A DNA stretch of 64,000 nt, taken from the NCBI RefSeq assembly GCF_031010175.1, contig NZ_JAUAMB010000010.1, positions 62,001-126,000 of the forward strand, read 5' to 3'. This document shows positions 12,117 to 20,636 of the stretch, in pieces (the stretch's first letter is position 1; each line of letters opens with the position of its first letter). The stretch is from Halomonas sp. SpR1 (GTDB lineage Bacteria; Pseudomonadota; Gammaproteobacteria; Pseudomonadales; Halomonadaceae). The position numbers and the translations under genes were made by a program. The notes below the pieces were generated by a model. That model made no database searches, was not told where the DNA came from, and was given only the letters and a program-made list of their open reading frames with translations.

Positions 12117-12123
12117 ACCTCTG

Positions 12124-12157
12124 GGCCGGTGGCATTATTGCTACCGGCCTTATTATT
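12124..12157 (+). terminator. Probable alaS terminator
   Basis: An 11-bp stem GGCCGGTGGCA/TGCTACCGGCC (one G-U pair) with a TTAT loop is followed by a T-rich but interrupted tail. Confidence 0.65.
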
Positions 12158-12174
12158 TATATAAAACTTATAAT

Positions 12175-12314
12175 GAGACCTTTGCACGATGTCACGAGCG
12201 ATGCCAAGACGAGGCAAAAACAGACGAAAAAGCGGAGTTTATGGGTTATAAATGAGCATTTTGAGTCTGTTTTTAACAAAGTATTGGCGAGCGCAGTAGT
12301 CGTGCAAAGGTCTC
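12175..12314. mobile_element. 140-bp MITE with 15-bp terminal inverted repeats (IS5-like ends)
   Basis: The ends are perfect 15-bp inverted repeats: GAGACCTTTGCACGA (12175-12189) and TCGTGCAAAGGTCTC (12300-12314). TAA stands on both sides (12171-12173, then one T; and 12315-12317), compatible with a 3-bp target duplication. The interior has no transposase. The end sequence resembles IS5-family termini, so this is probably a non-autonomous element moved by an IS5-type transposase elsewhere (inference). It leaves only 45 bp before the lysC ATG, so the lysC promoter lies inside or upstream of it. Confidence 0.82.
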
Positions 12315-12359
12315 TAACACTTTCACCCTCCACTCCCGAACGCATAGGAAAAACGGCAT

Positions 12360-13610
12360 ATGGCACTATACGTACAGAAGTTCGGCGGCACCTCGGTGGG
12401 CTCTGTCGAGCGTATCAAGGCCGTAGCGGAAAAGGTAAAGGGTTTCCGCGATCAAGGCCATCAGGTGGTGGTCGTGGTCTCCGCCATGAGCGGCGAAACC
12501 AACCGCCTTACCGATATGGCCCTGGCGCTTAACGACGAACCTGCGCCGCGCGAGATGGATATGTTGCTGTCGACTGGTGAGCAGGTGACTATTTCACTGC
12601 TAGCCATGGCGCTGCAGCAAATCGGCGTGCCTGCTACTTCCCACACTGGCGCTCAGGTAGGTATTCATACCGATAGTGCCTATACCAAGGCACGTATTCA
12701 GCGTATTGAAACCGAAGACCTCAAGGCCGACCTTGATGATGGGCAGGTAGTGGTTGTGGCCGGCTTCCAAGGGGTTGATGAAGACGGCAATATTACCACC
12801 CTTGGCCGTGGTGGTTCCGACACCACCGGGGTGGCGTTAGCCGCCGCGCTAGGCGCCGATGAGTGCCAGATTTACACCGATGTAGATGGGGTTTACACCA
12901 CCGACCCCCGCGTGTGCTCCAAAGCCCAGCGCCTAACGAGTATCACCGTCGAAGAGATGCTGGAGTTAGCCAGCCTCGGCTCTAAAGTGCTGCAGATCCG
13001 TGCGGTAGAGTTCGCCGGTAAATACAACGTACCCCTGCGGGTGCTGTCTAGCTTTGAAGATGGCCCCGGCACCCTAATTGTTGCAGAAGCAGACCAAGAC
13101 GAGGACGCTATGGAAGAACCACTGATCTCCGGTATCGCCTTTACCAAGAATGAAGCAAAATTAACCCTGCTTAATACCCCGGACGTGCCAGGTGTTGCAT
13201 CACGTATCCTGGGCCCGATTGCCGATGCCAATATCGAAGTTGATATGATCGTGCAGAACGTGGCGCCGGCCGGTGACTATACCGACTTTACCTTTACGGT
13301 TGCTAAAGGTGATTACAAGGCCACTAAAAAACTGCTCGAAGAGACGGTGATTCCTGATTTAGGCGGCGGAGAGCTGCGTGGCGATGATAATATTGCTAAG
13401 GTTTCTTTAGTGGGTGTCGGTATGCGTTCTCATGCGGGTGTCGCATCGAAGATGTTCCGCGTACTCGCCGATGAAAACGTCAATATCCGTATGGTCTCCA
13501 CTTCTGAGATTAAAATCTCAGTCGTTATTGATGAGAAGCATATGGAGCTTGCCGTTAACGCATTACACAAAGCTTTTGGTTTAGATAAGGCAGACATCGA
13601 ATCTGAATAA
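12360..13610 (+). CDS. lysC: Aspartokinase (aspartate kinase)
   Basis: Phosphorylates aspartate, the first step towards lysine, threonine, methionine and, in halophiles, ectoine. The 416-residue monofunctional enzyme has the N-terminal kinase motif [41 protein letters not shown], and two ACT domains at about 265-410 ([14 protein letters not shown] and [16 protein letters not shown]) for feedback control. ATG 12360 follows ATAGGAAAAACGGCAT. The alaS-lysC-csrA-tRNA-Ser order matches Pseudomonas, but here the MITE has inserted just upstream. No ectoine genes adjoin it. Confidence 0.97.
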   Translation: MALYVQKFGGTSVGSVERIKAVAEKVKGFRDQGHQVVVVVSAMSGETNRLTDMALALNDEPAPREMDMLLSTGEQVTISLLAMALQQIGVPATSHTGAQVGIHTDSAYTKARIQRIETEDLKADLDDGQVVVVAGFQGVDEDGNITTLGRGGSDTTGVALAAALGADECQIYTDVDGVYTTDPRVCSKAQRLTSITVEEMLELASLGSKVLQIRAVEFAGKYNVPLRVLSSFEDGPGTLIVAEADQDEDAMEEPLISGIAFTKNEAKLTLLNTPDVPGVASRILGPIADANIEVDMIVQNVAPAGDYTDFTFTVAKGDYKATKKLLEETVIPDLGGGELRGDDNIAKVSLVGVGMRSHAGVASKMFRVLADENVNIRMVSTSEIKISVVIDEKHMELAVNALHKAFGLDKADIESE

Positions 13611-13804
13611 CACTTATGCCTTAAACCTTCTACGCTGAAGGGGTACTTGCTGCCGTGTGGTGGTGAGCTTTCTTTCAACGGGAGGTATAAGGTGTCATGG
13701 AGCCGGAGCCATTGGTGACAGGCAGCACTATGCCGCATAATGGTGTGGTGTTGCCTCCGGCTGACATATCCCGTTGCATAAAACGTCTGAAAAGGAGATC
13801 AGCC

Positions 13805-13993
13805 ATGCTCATCCTAACTCGCCGTGTTGGCGAAACCCTGATGATCGGTGATGAAATCACCGTCACCGTGCTAGGTGTGAAAGGCAATCAAGTACGTATT
13901 GGCGTTAATGCGCCGAAAGATGTGGCAGTTCACCGTGAAGAGATTTACCAGCGTATTCAGCGTGAAAGAAGTAGCGAAGACGAAGTGGAATAG
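13805..13993 (+). CDS. csrA: Carbon storage regulator CsrA/RsmA
   Basis: Dimeric RNA-binding protein that blocks or stabilises mRNAs by binding GGA loops at ribosome sites. The 62-residue protein [16 protein letters not shown]... has the invariant N-terminal strand (Leu4, Arg6) and the VAVHREEIY segment with the RNA-contacting Arg. ATG 13805 is chosen over upstream in-frame codons because AAAAGGAGATC precedes it. That GGA, plus one in ACGGGAGG about 120 bp upstream, are candidate autoregulatory CsrA sites. Its likely antagonist is the RsmZ-like RNA at 3441. Confidence 0.97.
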   Translation: MLILTRRVGETLMIGDEITVTVLGVKGNQVRIGVNAPKDVAVHREEIYQRIQRERSSEDEVE

Positions 13994-14126
13994 GACTCGC
14001 GGGCTCGCATAATGAACCGATGCTTAAAGCGTAAGCTTATTTGTAAGATATGGCCGGTGCGAAAAAAATCCGTAGAAGACTAGACACAAGAAGGCTAAAT
14101 CGGTAATATTCGCGCCGTGCCGTTAA

Positions 14127-14219
14127 GGAGAGGTGGCCGAGTGGCTGAAGGCGCTCCCCTGCTAAGGGAGTATAGGGTTTATAGCCCTATCGAGGGTTCG
14201 AATCCCTCTCTCTCCGCCA
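14127..14219 (+). tRNA. tRNA-Ser (anticodon GCT)
   Basis: 93-nt class II tRNA including the encoded CCA. The acceptor GGAGAGG pairs with TCTCTCC, the anticodon loop CTGCTAA sits on a GGGAG/CTCCC stem, there is a long variable arm, and the T-arm carries GGTTCGAATCC. It reads AGC/AGU codons. It follows csrA, as in Pseudomonas. Confidence 0.97.
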
Positions 14220-14238
14220 ATTGCATGTTAGAAGGTAT

Positions 14239-14315
14239 GCGCCCGTAGCTCAGCTGGATAGAGTACCTGACTACGAATCAGGGGGTCGGAGGTTCGAATC
14301 CTCCCGGGCGCGCCA
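14239..14315 (+). tRNA. tRNA-Arg (anticodon ACG), copy 1
   Basis: 77 nt with CCA. The acceptor GCGCCCG pairs with CGGGCGC, and the anticodon loop CTACGAA gives ACG (wobble A deaminated to inosine by TadA). Identical to the copy at 14453. Confidence 0.97.
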
Positions 14316-14360
14316 CCTTTCTATTAGCTTTGTTAACTGCTTATTAATCGTTGTAAGTGT

Positions 14361-14435
14361 TTTGCTAAGTAGCGTCTTGATAAGTACTGTCTCGGTAATT
14401 ACTGTCTTGGCAAGTAGCGTCTTCGCAAGTTCAAA
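14361..14435. repeat. Degenerate 15-bp tandem repeat between the two tRNA-Arg genes
   Basis: Five adjacent 15-mers: TTTGCTAAGTAGCGT, CTTGATAAGTACTGT, CTCGGTAATTACTGT, CTTGGCAAGTAGCGT and CTTCGCAAGTTCAAA. The units are contiguous, without spacers, so this is not a CRISPR. The unit resembles, in inverse orientation, the recA-recX duplication at 8786. Confidence 0.75.
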
Positions 14436-14452
14436 TGTTAGCAAACTATTAC

Positions 14453-14529
14453 GCGCCCGTAGCTCAGCTGGATAGAGTACCTGACTACGAATCAGGGGGT
14501 CGGAGGTTCGAATCCTCCCGGGCGCGCCA
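14453..14529 (+). tRNA. tRNA-Arg (anticodon ACG), copy 2
   Basis: 77 nt, base-for-base identical to the copy at 14239 including CCA. The two form a tandem pair downstream of tRNA-Ser, probably in one transcript ending at the hairpin at 14536. Confidence 0.97.
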
Positions 14530-14535
14530 GATTCC

Positions 14536-14567
14536 AAAACCCGCTCTCTTTATTGAGGGCGGGTTTT
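14536..14567 (+). terminator. Terminator of the tRNA cluster
   Basis: AAAACCCGC pairs with GCGGGTTTT (partial inner pairing TCTC/GAGG) 7 bp after the second tRNA-Arg, and ends in a TTTT run. Confidence 0.85.
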
Positions 14568-14658
14568 CTGTTTCCAGTCTGAATGCCTATTTCTTACTTT
14601 ATCGCCTGTTTCCAGCCTGACCGGCTAAGGCTCGCACCCCGGTCTTGCGATCGTGTGT

Positions 14659-14694
14659 AGCGCCCCCCCGTTTTTCGGTAGGGCGCTTTTTTTT
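14659..14694 (+). terminator. Second plus-strand terminator
   Basis: AGCGCCC pairs with GGGCGCT and is followed by eight T residues. It probably stops any read-through from the tRNA cluster into the oppositely oriented dusC gene. Confidence 0.8.
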
Positions 14695-14733
14695 GCCTGT
14701 TGATTGAGTGGGGGCGGGGGCGATCGAAAGCAG

Positions 14734-15759
14734 TTAAGCCAGTGCGGCGTGCTGTTCGTCGACATATTCATCGACAACAAGGCTGTCGAGCAGTTGATCC
14801 AGCTCAGTGAGCCGCTTCACGCGCTGAAAATTCTGTTCCGCTTCACTACTGCCTTGGCGCATTTGGGCAAGCCACTGCTTTACCAGGGAGACTACGACGC
14901 GGTCTGGTAACTGTTGGCGCTGTAGCGCGGCGTACTCTTTGAGTACATTGGCGCGCATTGCCCAACTGCTTTCAGGCAGACGCTCGCCGGTTTGCAGCCA
15001 GTGGCGAATACGTGGTGCCAGCCAAGGGTCGGCCAGCGCGCTACGCCCTAGCATCACATCACGACACCCTGACAGGGTGCGAGCCTTCCAGTAATCTTCC
15101 AGCGTCCAGATATCGCCGTTGGCGACAACCGGAATGGACACCTGGCGGCGAATTTTGCCGATCCACTCCCAGTGTGCCGGTGGGCGGTAACCCTCGTCCC
15201 GAGTGCGCGCATGGACGACAAGCTGCGCAGCGCCTCCCGCTTCGGTGGCCTGGGCGCAGGCAACCGCTAGGCGGCGATTGGCGAAACCCAGACGAATCTT
15301 GGCCGTCACCGGAATTTCACCCCCTAAGGCGTCGTGAACGGCTTTAACCGCTTGATAGACGCGATCAGGCTGGCGCAGCAGCGAAGCGCCACCATCGTGA
15401 CGGTTTACCAGCTTGGCGGGGCAGCCGAAATTAAGATCGACGCTTACCGCGCCCAAACTAAGCGCCTGCCGCGCATTGGCCGCCAGGGCGGCTGGGTCAG
15501 AGCCCAGTAACTGTAAATGCACGGGAATGCCGCTAGGCGTTGCCACAGGCGGTTGCGTCAGCTCGGGGCAGTGTTTATAAAACACTCTGGGCGGCAGGCG
15601 GGCATCCACAACGCGGACAAACTCCGTGACTGTCCAGTCGAACCCGGCATGGCGGGTTAGCAGGTCGCGGGTCAGTGCATCGATCACGCCTTCCATCGGG
15701 GCTAGACCAATTCTAGGGGCTAGGCCAATTCTGCCGTTATGTAGTAAATTAACAACCAT
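14734..15759 (-). CDS. dusC: tRNA-dihydrouridine(16) synthase DusC
   Basis: Flavin enzyme that reduces U16 in tRNA. Visible are the FMN-binding APMEGV start of the barrel, VDLNFGCPAKLVNRHDGGAS with the catalytic Cys, VTAKIRLGF, VVHARTRDEGY, VVANGDIWT and DVMLGRSAL. DGGASLL and the length of about 340 fit the DusC branch. I choose ATG 15759, with GGAAG upstream; a GTG at 15768 is in frame. An 18-bp tandem duplication (15698-15733) has doubled the segment IGLAPR at residues 10-20, so the protein begins with two copies of the barrel's first-strand motif. It is convergent with the tRNA cluster. Confidence 0.92.
   Translation of the reverse strand: MVVNLLHNGRIGLAPRIGLAPMEGVIDALTRDLLTRHAGFDWTVTEFVRVVDARLPPRVFYKHCPELTQPPVATPSGIPVHLQLLGSDPAALAANARQALSLGAVSVDLNFGCPAKLVNRHDGGASLLRQPDRVYQAVKAVHDALGGEIPVTAKIRLGFANRRLAVACAQATEAGGAAQLVVHARTRDEGYRPPAHWEWIGKIRRQVSIPVVANGDIWTLEDYWKARTLSGCRDVMLGRSALADPWLAPRIRHWLQTGERLPESSWAMRANVLKEYAALQRQQLPDRVVVSLVKQWLAQMRQGSSEAEQNFQRVKRLTELDQLLDSLVVDEYVDEQHAALA
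15698..15733. repeat. 18-bp in-frame tandem duplication in dusC
   Basis: Two 18-bp units, GGGGCTAGACCAATTCTA and GGGGCTAGGCCAATTCTG, differ at two positions and encode IGLAPR twice near the DusC N-terminus. Confidence 0.85.
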
Positions 15760-15918
15760 GACTTCCACTATCGCGCCATTGCATTCTATTCTGAGTGTGG
15801 CAGGTTAGTGTATTCCTCTTACTGCGCCAAGCGCCTTTCACCGTATTGGCGCAATGATGTGCGTAACAATGGTACTTGAACTGTACTTCAAGACACCTCG
15901 CTTCAAGGAGAGCGCCTT

Positions 15919-16176
15919 ATGCAGGATCTGGAACTATTACAGGATGGGCTGGCGTTAATGGCGCTCGGAATGGGCGTAGTGTTTGTTTTTCTTACGATTT
16001 TGGTCATTAGCGTTACGCTGATGTCGAAGCTTGTTGGGCATTTTCAACCCGTTCCCATTGCTGTTGATACGGGTAAAAAATCGTCGCCCTCTTCGCCCCC
16101 CGCAGCGCAAAGTGACGAGGTCAGGGCAGTGATCAGTGCTGCAGTGCACCGTTACCGTTCAACCCGGCGTCGCTAA
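15919..16176 (+). CDS. oadG: Oxaloacetate decarboxylase, gamma chain
   Basis: Small membrane subunit that holds the Na+-translocating oxaloacetate decarboxylase together. The 85-residue protein has one transmembrane helix (about 12-38, LALMALGMGVVFVFLTILVI) and a Ser/Pro-rich hinge, ending in VRAVISAAVHRYRSTRRR as is usual for OadG. It has the strong ribosome site CAAGGAGAG before ATG 15919. It is the first gene of oadG-oadA-oadB, 91 bp before oadA; the gap is T-rich with no clear promoter. Confidence 0.92.
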   Translation: MQDLELLQDGLALMALGMGVVFVFLTILVISVTLMSKLVGHFQPVPIAVDTGKKSSPSSPPAAQSDEVRAVISAAVHRYRSTRRR

Positions 16177-16267
16177 CTTTCTTATTTTTTTCATTTCAGC
16201 CCTCTTTTGGCTATTTTTTTGTTATTTTTACTACAAACTTACAACTCTATTACTGTGAGCCAAGACC

Positions 16268-18103
16268 ATGAACGAAATAAAACGCCCTCTAGGCATTACT
16301 GATGTCGTGCTGCGCGATGCCCATCAATCGCTGTTTGCCACGCGCATGCGCCTGGACGATATGCTGCCGATTGCCGAAAAGCTGGATCGCGTTGGCTACT
16401 GGTCGCTGGAAACCTGGGGTGGCGCCACCTATGACGCCTGTATCCGCTATTTGGGTGAAGACCCCTGGGAACGTATTCGCGCCCTGAAAGAAGCGATGCC
16501 TAATACGCCGCAAGCGATGCTGCTACGCGGTCAGAACCTGCTGGGTTACCGCCACTACGCCGATGACGTTGTCGATAAGTTTGTCGAGCGGGCGAAGACC
16601 AACGGCGTTGACGTCTTCCGTGTGTTCGATGCCATGAACGATCCGCGTAATCTCGAACGCGCTATCCAGGCGGTGCGTAACGTAGAAGGCCACGCCCAGG
16701 GCACCATCTCTTACACCGTGAGCCCGGTACATACCCTGGATAGCTGGGTCGATCTCGCTAAAACCATTGCCGGTTTGGGCGCAGATTCATTGGCTATCAA
16801 GGATATGGCGGGGCTATTGACGCCCTATACGGCTTTTGATCTGGTCACCCGGCTCAAGAAAGAGCTGTCGATTCCGGTGCACCTGCATTGCCATGCCACC
16901 ACCGGCCTTTCTACCTCGACCATTCTGAAGGCGGTGGAAGCGGGCATTGATAACGTCGATACCTCAATTTCGTCCATGTCGATGACCTATGGCCACAGCC
17001 CCACCGAGTCCGTGGTAGCAATGCTGAAGGACACTGGTCGGGATACCGGGCTGGATCTTGAGCTGCTGGAAGATATTGCCGGTTACTTCCGTGAAGTACG
17101 TAAGAAGTACGCTGCCTTTGAGGGCTCGCTACGCGGTATTGATTCACGCATTCTGATTGCTCAGGTGCCGGGTGGCATGCTGACTAACATGGAAGGCCAG
17201 CTCAAAGAGCAGGGCGCGGGCGACAAGCTGGACGACGTGCTGAACGAGATCCCCCGCGTGCGCGAAGACCTTGGCTTTATTCCGCTGGTGACGCCCACTT
17301 CGCAGATTGTGGGCACCCAGGCGGTGATGAACGTGATGATGGGCGAGCGCTACAAGTCGATCTCCAAGGAAGTGCAGGCGCTGCTCAAAGGTGAGTACGG
17401 TGCCGCGCCAGCGCCCTTTAATGCCGAGCTGCAAAAGCGCGTGCTGGAAGGTGGTGAGCCGATTACCTGTCGCCCGGCGGATAACCTCTCGCCAGAGATG
17501 GACAAGCTGGCCGCCGAGCTAAAAGACAAAGCCAGCGCTGAAGGCATCCGCTTGGCCGAAGGTAAGCGCGAAGTGGATGACGTCCTGACTTACGCGCTCT
17601 TCCCGCAGATCGGCCTGAAGTTCCTCAAAAACCGCGACAATCCAGACGCTTTTGAGCCTGCGCCCCAAGCAGTTGAAGCCAGCGCTGAAAAGGCACCCGC
17701 CAAGGCGGAAAACAAAGCGCCGGTCGCAAGCCAAGGCCCGGAAACCTATACCGTTAAGCTCAACGGCAAAGCCTTCGTGGTGGAAGTTTCTGAAGGCGGT
17801 GAGCTTGGCGAAGTGCAGGAGCAAACTGCATCTGGCACAGCGTCGGCACAGCCCTCCTCTAGCGAAGCGCCTGCGCCGAGCGGTGGCGGTAGTGGCGAAA
17901 GCATCGATGCGCCGCTGGCAGGCAATATCTTCAAGGTTAATGTTCGCCCTGGCGACAGCGTCGCAGAAGGTGATGTGGTGATCATCCTGGAAGCGATGAA
18001 AATGGAAACCGAAGTGCGCGCCAGCAGTGCGGGCACTGTGTCTAAGGTTAACGTCAGCGAAGGCGATAGCGTTGCCGTAGGCGACACGCTGATCGAGCTC
18101 TAA
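16268..18103 (+). CDS. oadA: Oxaloacetate decarboxylase, alpha chain (biotin-carrying)
   Basis: Carboxyltransferase that moves CO2 from oxaloacetate to biotin; OadB then decarboxylates the biotin and pumps Na+ outward. The N-terminal barrel has [16 protein letters not shown], the metal-binding [12 protein letters not shown] and [17 protein letters not shown] conserved PYC/OADA domain follows, then an Ala/Pro-rich linker (about 460-535) and a biotinyl domain with the modified Lys in EAMKMETEV near residue 578. The 611-residue length is normal. It acts at the inner face of the membrane. It fits a halophile, where Na+ gradients couple metabolism. Confidence 0.96.
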   Translation: MNEIKRPLGITDVVLRDAHQSLFATRMRLDDMLPIAEKLDRVGYWSLETWGGATYDACIRYLGEDPWERIRALKEAMPNTPQAMLLRGQNLLGYRHYADDVVDKFVERAKTNGVDVFRVFDAMNDPRNLERAIQAVRNVEGHAQGTISYTVSPVHTLDSWVDLAKTIAGLGADSLAIKDMAGLLTPYTAFDLVTRLKKELSIPVHLHCHATTGLSTSTILKAVEAGIDNVDTSISSMSMTYGHSPTESVVAMLKDTGRDTGLDLELLEDIAGYFREVRKKYAAFEGSLRGIDSRILIAQVPGGMLTNMEGQLKEQGAGDKLDDVLNEIPRVREDLGFIPLVTPTSQIVGTQAVMNVMMGERYKSISKEVQALLKGEYGAAPAPFNAELQKRVLEGGEPITCRPADNLSPEMDKLAAELKDKASAEGIRLAEGKREVDDVLTYALFPQIGLKFLKNRDNPDAFEPAPQAVEASAEKAPAKAENKAPVASQGPETYTVKLNGKAFVVEVSEGGELGEVQEQTASGTASAQPSSSEAPAPSGGGSGESIDAPLAGNIFKVNVRPGDSVAEGDVVIILEAMKMETEVRASSAGTVSKVNVSEGDSVAVGDTLIEL

Positions 18104-18112
18104 GGGCCCCCG

Positions 18113-18140
18113 GTAATGGATAAAAAGTAATGGATAAATT
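18113..18140. repeat. 14-bp tandem duplication covering the oadB start codon
   Basis: GTAATGGATAAAAA is followed directly by GTAATGGATAAATT. The first copy contains an extra ATG (18116) that opens a four-codon frame (MDKK) whose TAA (18128-18130) overlaps the true oadB ATG at 18130. Confidence 0.85.
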
Positions 18141-19452
18141 AGTAACGTTATGGGAAGGCTCGGGGCTGTACAACCTGGAGCTTGGCCAAGCGGTCATGAT
18201 GATAGTGGGGTTACTGCTGCTCTACCTGGCCATCTATAAGAAGTTTGAGCCACTGCTGCTGGTGCCGATTGGCTTTGGCGGTATTCTGGCTAACATCCCC
18301 GAAGCGGGGCTGGCGATTTCAGCGCTAGATCAAGCGATTGAGGTGGCAAAGCCCGCAGTGTTGCAACAGATGGCAGCAGCGCTGGGCGCAACGCTGGATC
18401 CGCTATCAAACGCAGAAGCCTGGCGGGAGTCGCTAAAAACGCTTGCCCACGATGGTGTTGCGCCGGATCAACTACGTGCCGCGCGTGATATTGCCGTGGG
18501 ATCCGGGTACAGCGATGGCATGCTCTACAGCTTCTATAAAGTCGCGATTGGCTCGGGTATTGCCCCGCTGATTATCTTTATGGGCGTGGGCGCCATGACT
18601 GACTTCGGCCCGCTGCTGGCCAACCCGCGCACACTGTTTTTAGGCGCGGCCGCTCAGTTTGGTATTTTTGCCACCCTGTTTGGCGCTGTAGTGCTAAGCT
18701 CGATGGGGATCATGGATTTCTCGCTTAACCAGGCCGCCGCCATTGGTATTATTGGTGGTGCTGATGGCCCGACCTCCATCTACGTCTCCAGTGTGCTGGC
18801 GCCGGAGTTGTTGGGGGCTATCGCCGTGGCCGCCTACGCCTATATGGCGTTGGTGCCACTGATTCAGCCGCCGATTATGCGTCTTTTGACCACCCAGAAA
18901 GAGCGTCAAATCAAGATGACGCAGCTGCGGCCGGTCTCAAAACTGGAAAAGATCGTCTTTCCACTGGTGCTGCTGATTCTGGTGGCGCTATTTCTGCCCG
19001 ATGCAGCTCCGCTGCTGGGTATGTTCTGTTTCGGTAACTTGATGCGCGAATGCGGCGTGGTCGAACGCTTGTCGGATACTGCACAAAACGCCCTGATCAA
19101 TATCGTCACTATTATCCTCGGCCTGTCGGTGGGCTCCAAGCTGATGGCCGAGAGTTTCCTGTCGTTTGAGACGCTGGGGATATTGGGTCTGGGTATTGTC
19201 GCCTTTGGCATTGGCACGGCGGCGGGGGTATTGATGGCCAAGCTGATGAACCTGGTAAGCAAAATGCCCATTAACCCATTGATCGGTGCCGCAGGCGTTT
19301 CCGCAGTGCCCATGGCAGCGCGGGTGGCGAATAAAGTGGGGCTTGAGTCCAACCCGCACAACTTTCTGCTGATGCACGCTATGGGCCCCAATGTGGCCGG
19401 GGTGATTGGCTCGGCGGTCGCCGCCGGGGTAATGATTAAATACCTGGGATGA
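18130..19452 (+). CDS. oadB: Oxaloacetate decarboxylase, beta chain (Na+ pump)
   Basis: Polytopic membrane subunit that decarboxylates carboxybiotin and exports Na+. The 440-residue protein has about nine hydrophobic segments and the signature [15 protein letters not shown], with the Asp essential for ion transport near residue 212, plus [14 protein letters not shown] and the C-terminal [17 protein letters not shown] 18130 follows oadA by 27 bp. The start region is duplicated, producing a minicistron that ends on the start codon; ribosome re-initiation may couple the genes. A strong terminator at 19514 closes the operon. Confidence 0.95.
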   Translation: MDKLVTLWEGSGLYNLELGQAVMMIVGLLLLYLAIYKKFEPLLLVPIGFGGILANIPEAGLAISALDQAIEVAKPAVLQQMAAALGATLDPLSNAEAWRESLKTLAHDGVAPDQLRAARDIAVGSGYSDGMLYSFYKVAIGSGIAPLIIFMGVGAMTDFGPLLANPRTLFLGAAAQFGIFATLFGAVVLSSMGIMDFSLNQAAAIGIIGGADGPTSIYVSSVLAPELLGAIAVAAYAYMALVPLIQPPIMRLLTTQKERQIKMTQLRPVSKLEKIVFPLVLLILVALFLPDAAPLLGMFCFGNLMRECGVVERLSDTAQNALINIVTIILGLSVGSKLMAESFLSFETLGILGLGIVAFGIGTAAGVLMAKLMNLVSKMPINPLIGAAGVSAVPMAARVANKVGLESNPHNFLLMHAMGPNVAGVIGSAVAAGVMIKYLG

Positions 19453-19512
19453 CACTTAGGGATAGCGCTTAAGGCAGGTTTTAACAGCCTATTTTAATAG
19501 TGGGCTAACAGA

Positions 19513-19550
19513 GCGCGGCATACTGCCACTTTCGGTATGTCGCGTTTTTT
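19513..19550 (+). terminator. Terminator of the oadGAB operon
   Basis: A 10-bp stem CGCGGCATAC/GTATGTCGCG (one G-U) with an 11-nt loop is followed by six T residues. Confidence 0.88.
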
Positions 19551-19564
19551 AATGGGTGAGAGGT

Positions 19565-20182
19565 TTAGTCAGTGAGAACCTCAATAGCACTTTTTAAGCG
19601 GTTTTCCAGTGGGGCAAGGTCCAGCGGGTAGTCCCGTGGCCAGCCAATGGATAGGCGTACACCATCGCCATCGTAGTCGGCTTGTTCAATAGGGATATTG
19701 CGCTCTTCGCACCAGGCGCGGGCAATCGCTTCATTGGCAAAGGTGAGTCGCAGAGAGTAGATGTCGCGCTCAATCACTTCACGGGTAGGCAGCGTCTCAA
19801 GGGCATGGCTAACCGCCTGGGCATAAGCGCGGGCTAAACCGCCGGTGCCGAGCTTGGTGCCACCAAAATACCGAATGACCACACAGCCGATCTGGCCTAG
19901 TTGGCTACCCTGGAGAACCTGATACATGGGTCGACCAGCGGTGCCGCCTGGCTCGCCATCATCGGAAAAGCCAATCAGGTTTTGCTCACCGGGTGGACCG
20001 GCAATGTAAGCAGTGCAGTGGTGGCTGGCATTAGGGTGCGCGTTTTTCGCCGCAGTCAGCAGGTTGGTGAATGCATCGATATCAGGGGCGTGGCATACCC
20101 AGGTGATAAACTGACTTTTTTCTACTTCGATGTCGGCCGTATGCCATGACCCAATGGGTAGCTCGGGAACCCGATAGCGCAT
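19565..20182 (-). CDS. yigZ: YigZ/IMPACT family protein
   Basis: Member of the YigZ/IMPACT family; the molecular role in bacteria is not settled (translation-related or nucleic-acid binding). The 205-residue length is typical. Motifs include the N-terminal IEVEKSQFITWVCHA, GFSDDGEPGGTAGRPM and the family signature RYFGGTKLGTGGLARAY, followed by the C-terminal ferredoxin-like domain. Its ATG overlaps the stop of the upstream LexA/UmuD-like gene by one base (TAATG), so the two are translationally coupled and probably under the same SOS boxes. Convergent with oadB. Confidence 0.93.
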   Translation of the reverse strand: MRYRVPELPIGSWHTADIEVEKSQFITWVCHAPDIDAFTNLLTAAKNAHPNASHHCTAYIAGPPGEQNLIGFSDDGEPGGTAGRPMYQVLQGSQLGQIGCVVIRYFGGTKLGTGGLARAYAQAVSHALETLPTREVIERDIYSLRLTFANEAIARAWCEERNIPIEQADYDGDGVRLSIGWPRDYPLDLAPLENRLKSAIEVLTD

Positions 20183-20586
20183 TAATGCTCCGTGAAGGTA
20201 GGCTCACTTTTCAAATGAGCTCTGGGATGTGGTTCGACACCCATCACCATACCGAGTACCTGAATATCCCGGTTATGCAAAAATAGCGCTGGCCGCAAAG
20301 TATCCTCTGGCCATAGCTCTACGCCAAAGCGGCTGATAGAGAGCTGCCTTAAGGCAATCGTTTGCTGGTTAATTTCGGCAACGGCGGTTTCTGTCTGGGC
20401 ATCGTGTTGATAGCGACGGATAATAATGACATCGCCATCGAACAAGTTGCAATCGCACAGTGCATTGCCGCGCACTTTGAGCGCATAGGTGTTGCGTCGG
20501 GTAACGCTAGGGGCCATCGCGTAAGGGCGCGGAGCGGGTTGTCTGCGGCCGAACGTAGTCGTAGGTGCTGCCATCGATAGAGTCAT
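20182..20586 (-). CDS. LexA/UmuD-like S24 domain protein lacking catalytic residues
   Basis: A 134-residue protein resembling the C-terminal self-cleaving domain of LexA/UmuD. YALKVRGNALCDCNLFDGDVIII aligns with the LexA stretch around GxSMxDxxIxDGD, and VELWPEDTLRPALF with the domain end; no helix-turn-helix precedes it. The catalytic Ser position is Ala (GNAL instead of GxSM), and the Lys expected in the TVKRL-like strand is replaced (TIALRQL), so self-cleavage seems impossible. ATG 20586 has GGAG 8 bp upstream. Two SOS boxes lie just before it, and yigZ overlaps its stop. It may bind LexA/UmuD-type partners without being a protease (inference). Confidence 0.8.
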   Translation of the reverse strand: MTLSMAAPTTTFGRRQPAPRPYAMAPSVTRRNTYALKVRGNALCDCNLFDGDVIIIRRYQHDAQTETAVAEINQQTIALRQLSISRFGVELWPEDTLRPALFLHNRDIQVLGMVMGVEPHPRAHLKSEPTFTEH

Positions 20587-20603
20587 TGGGAAATCTCCAT
20601 TGC

Positions 20604-20619
20604 ATGTTCTTTCATACAG
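20604..20619 (-). promoter_or_regulatory. LexA box, near-consensus
   Basis: ATGTTCTTTCATACAG has one mismatch to CTGT-N8-ACAG. It lies 18 bp before the ATG of the S24-like gene, over its ribosome site/promoter region, and 33 bp centre-to-centre from a perfect box. Confidence 0.65.
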
Positions 20620-20636
20620 TGGTTTTCATTGTAGAC

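Noticed and set aside
12315..12359. Lysine riboswitch before lysC
   Set aside because: Only 45 bp separate the MITE from the lysC ATG, too short for the roughly 170-nt aptamer, and none of its conserved elements is seen upstream.
12173..12532. 119-codon reading frame across the MITE and the lysC start
   Set aside because: It runs through both inverted repeats and into lysC in another frame, with no ribosome site.
14361..14435. CRISPR-like array between tRNA-Arg genes
   Set aside because: The 15-bp units are directly adjacent, degenerate and without spacers, and no cas gene is present.
18906..19391. Antisense frame of 161 codons opposite oadB
   Set aside because: A shadow frame in a high-G+C gene, without a start signal or a recognisable family.
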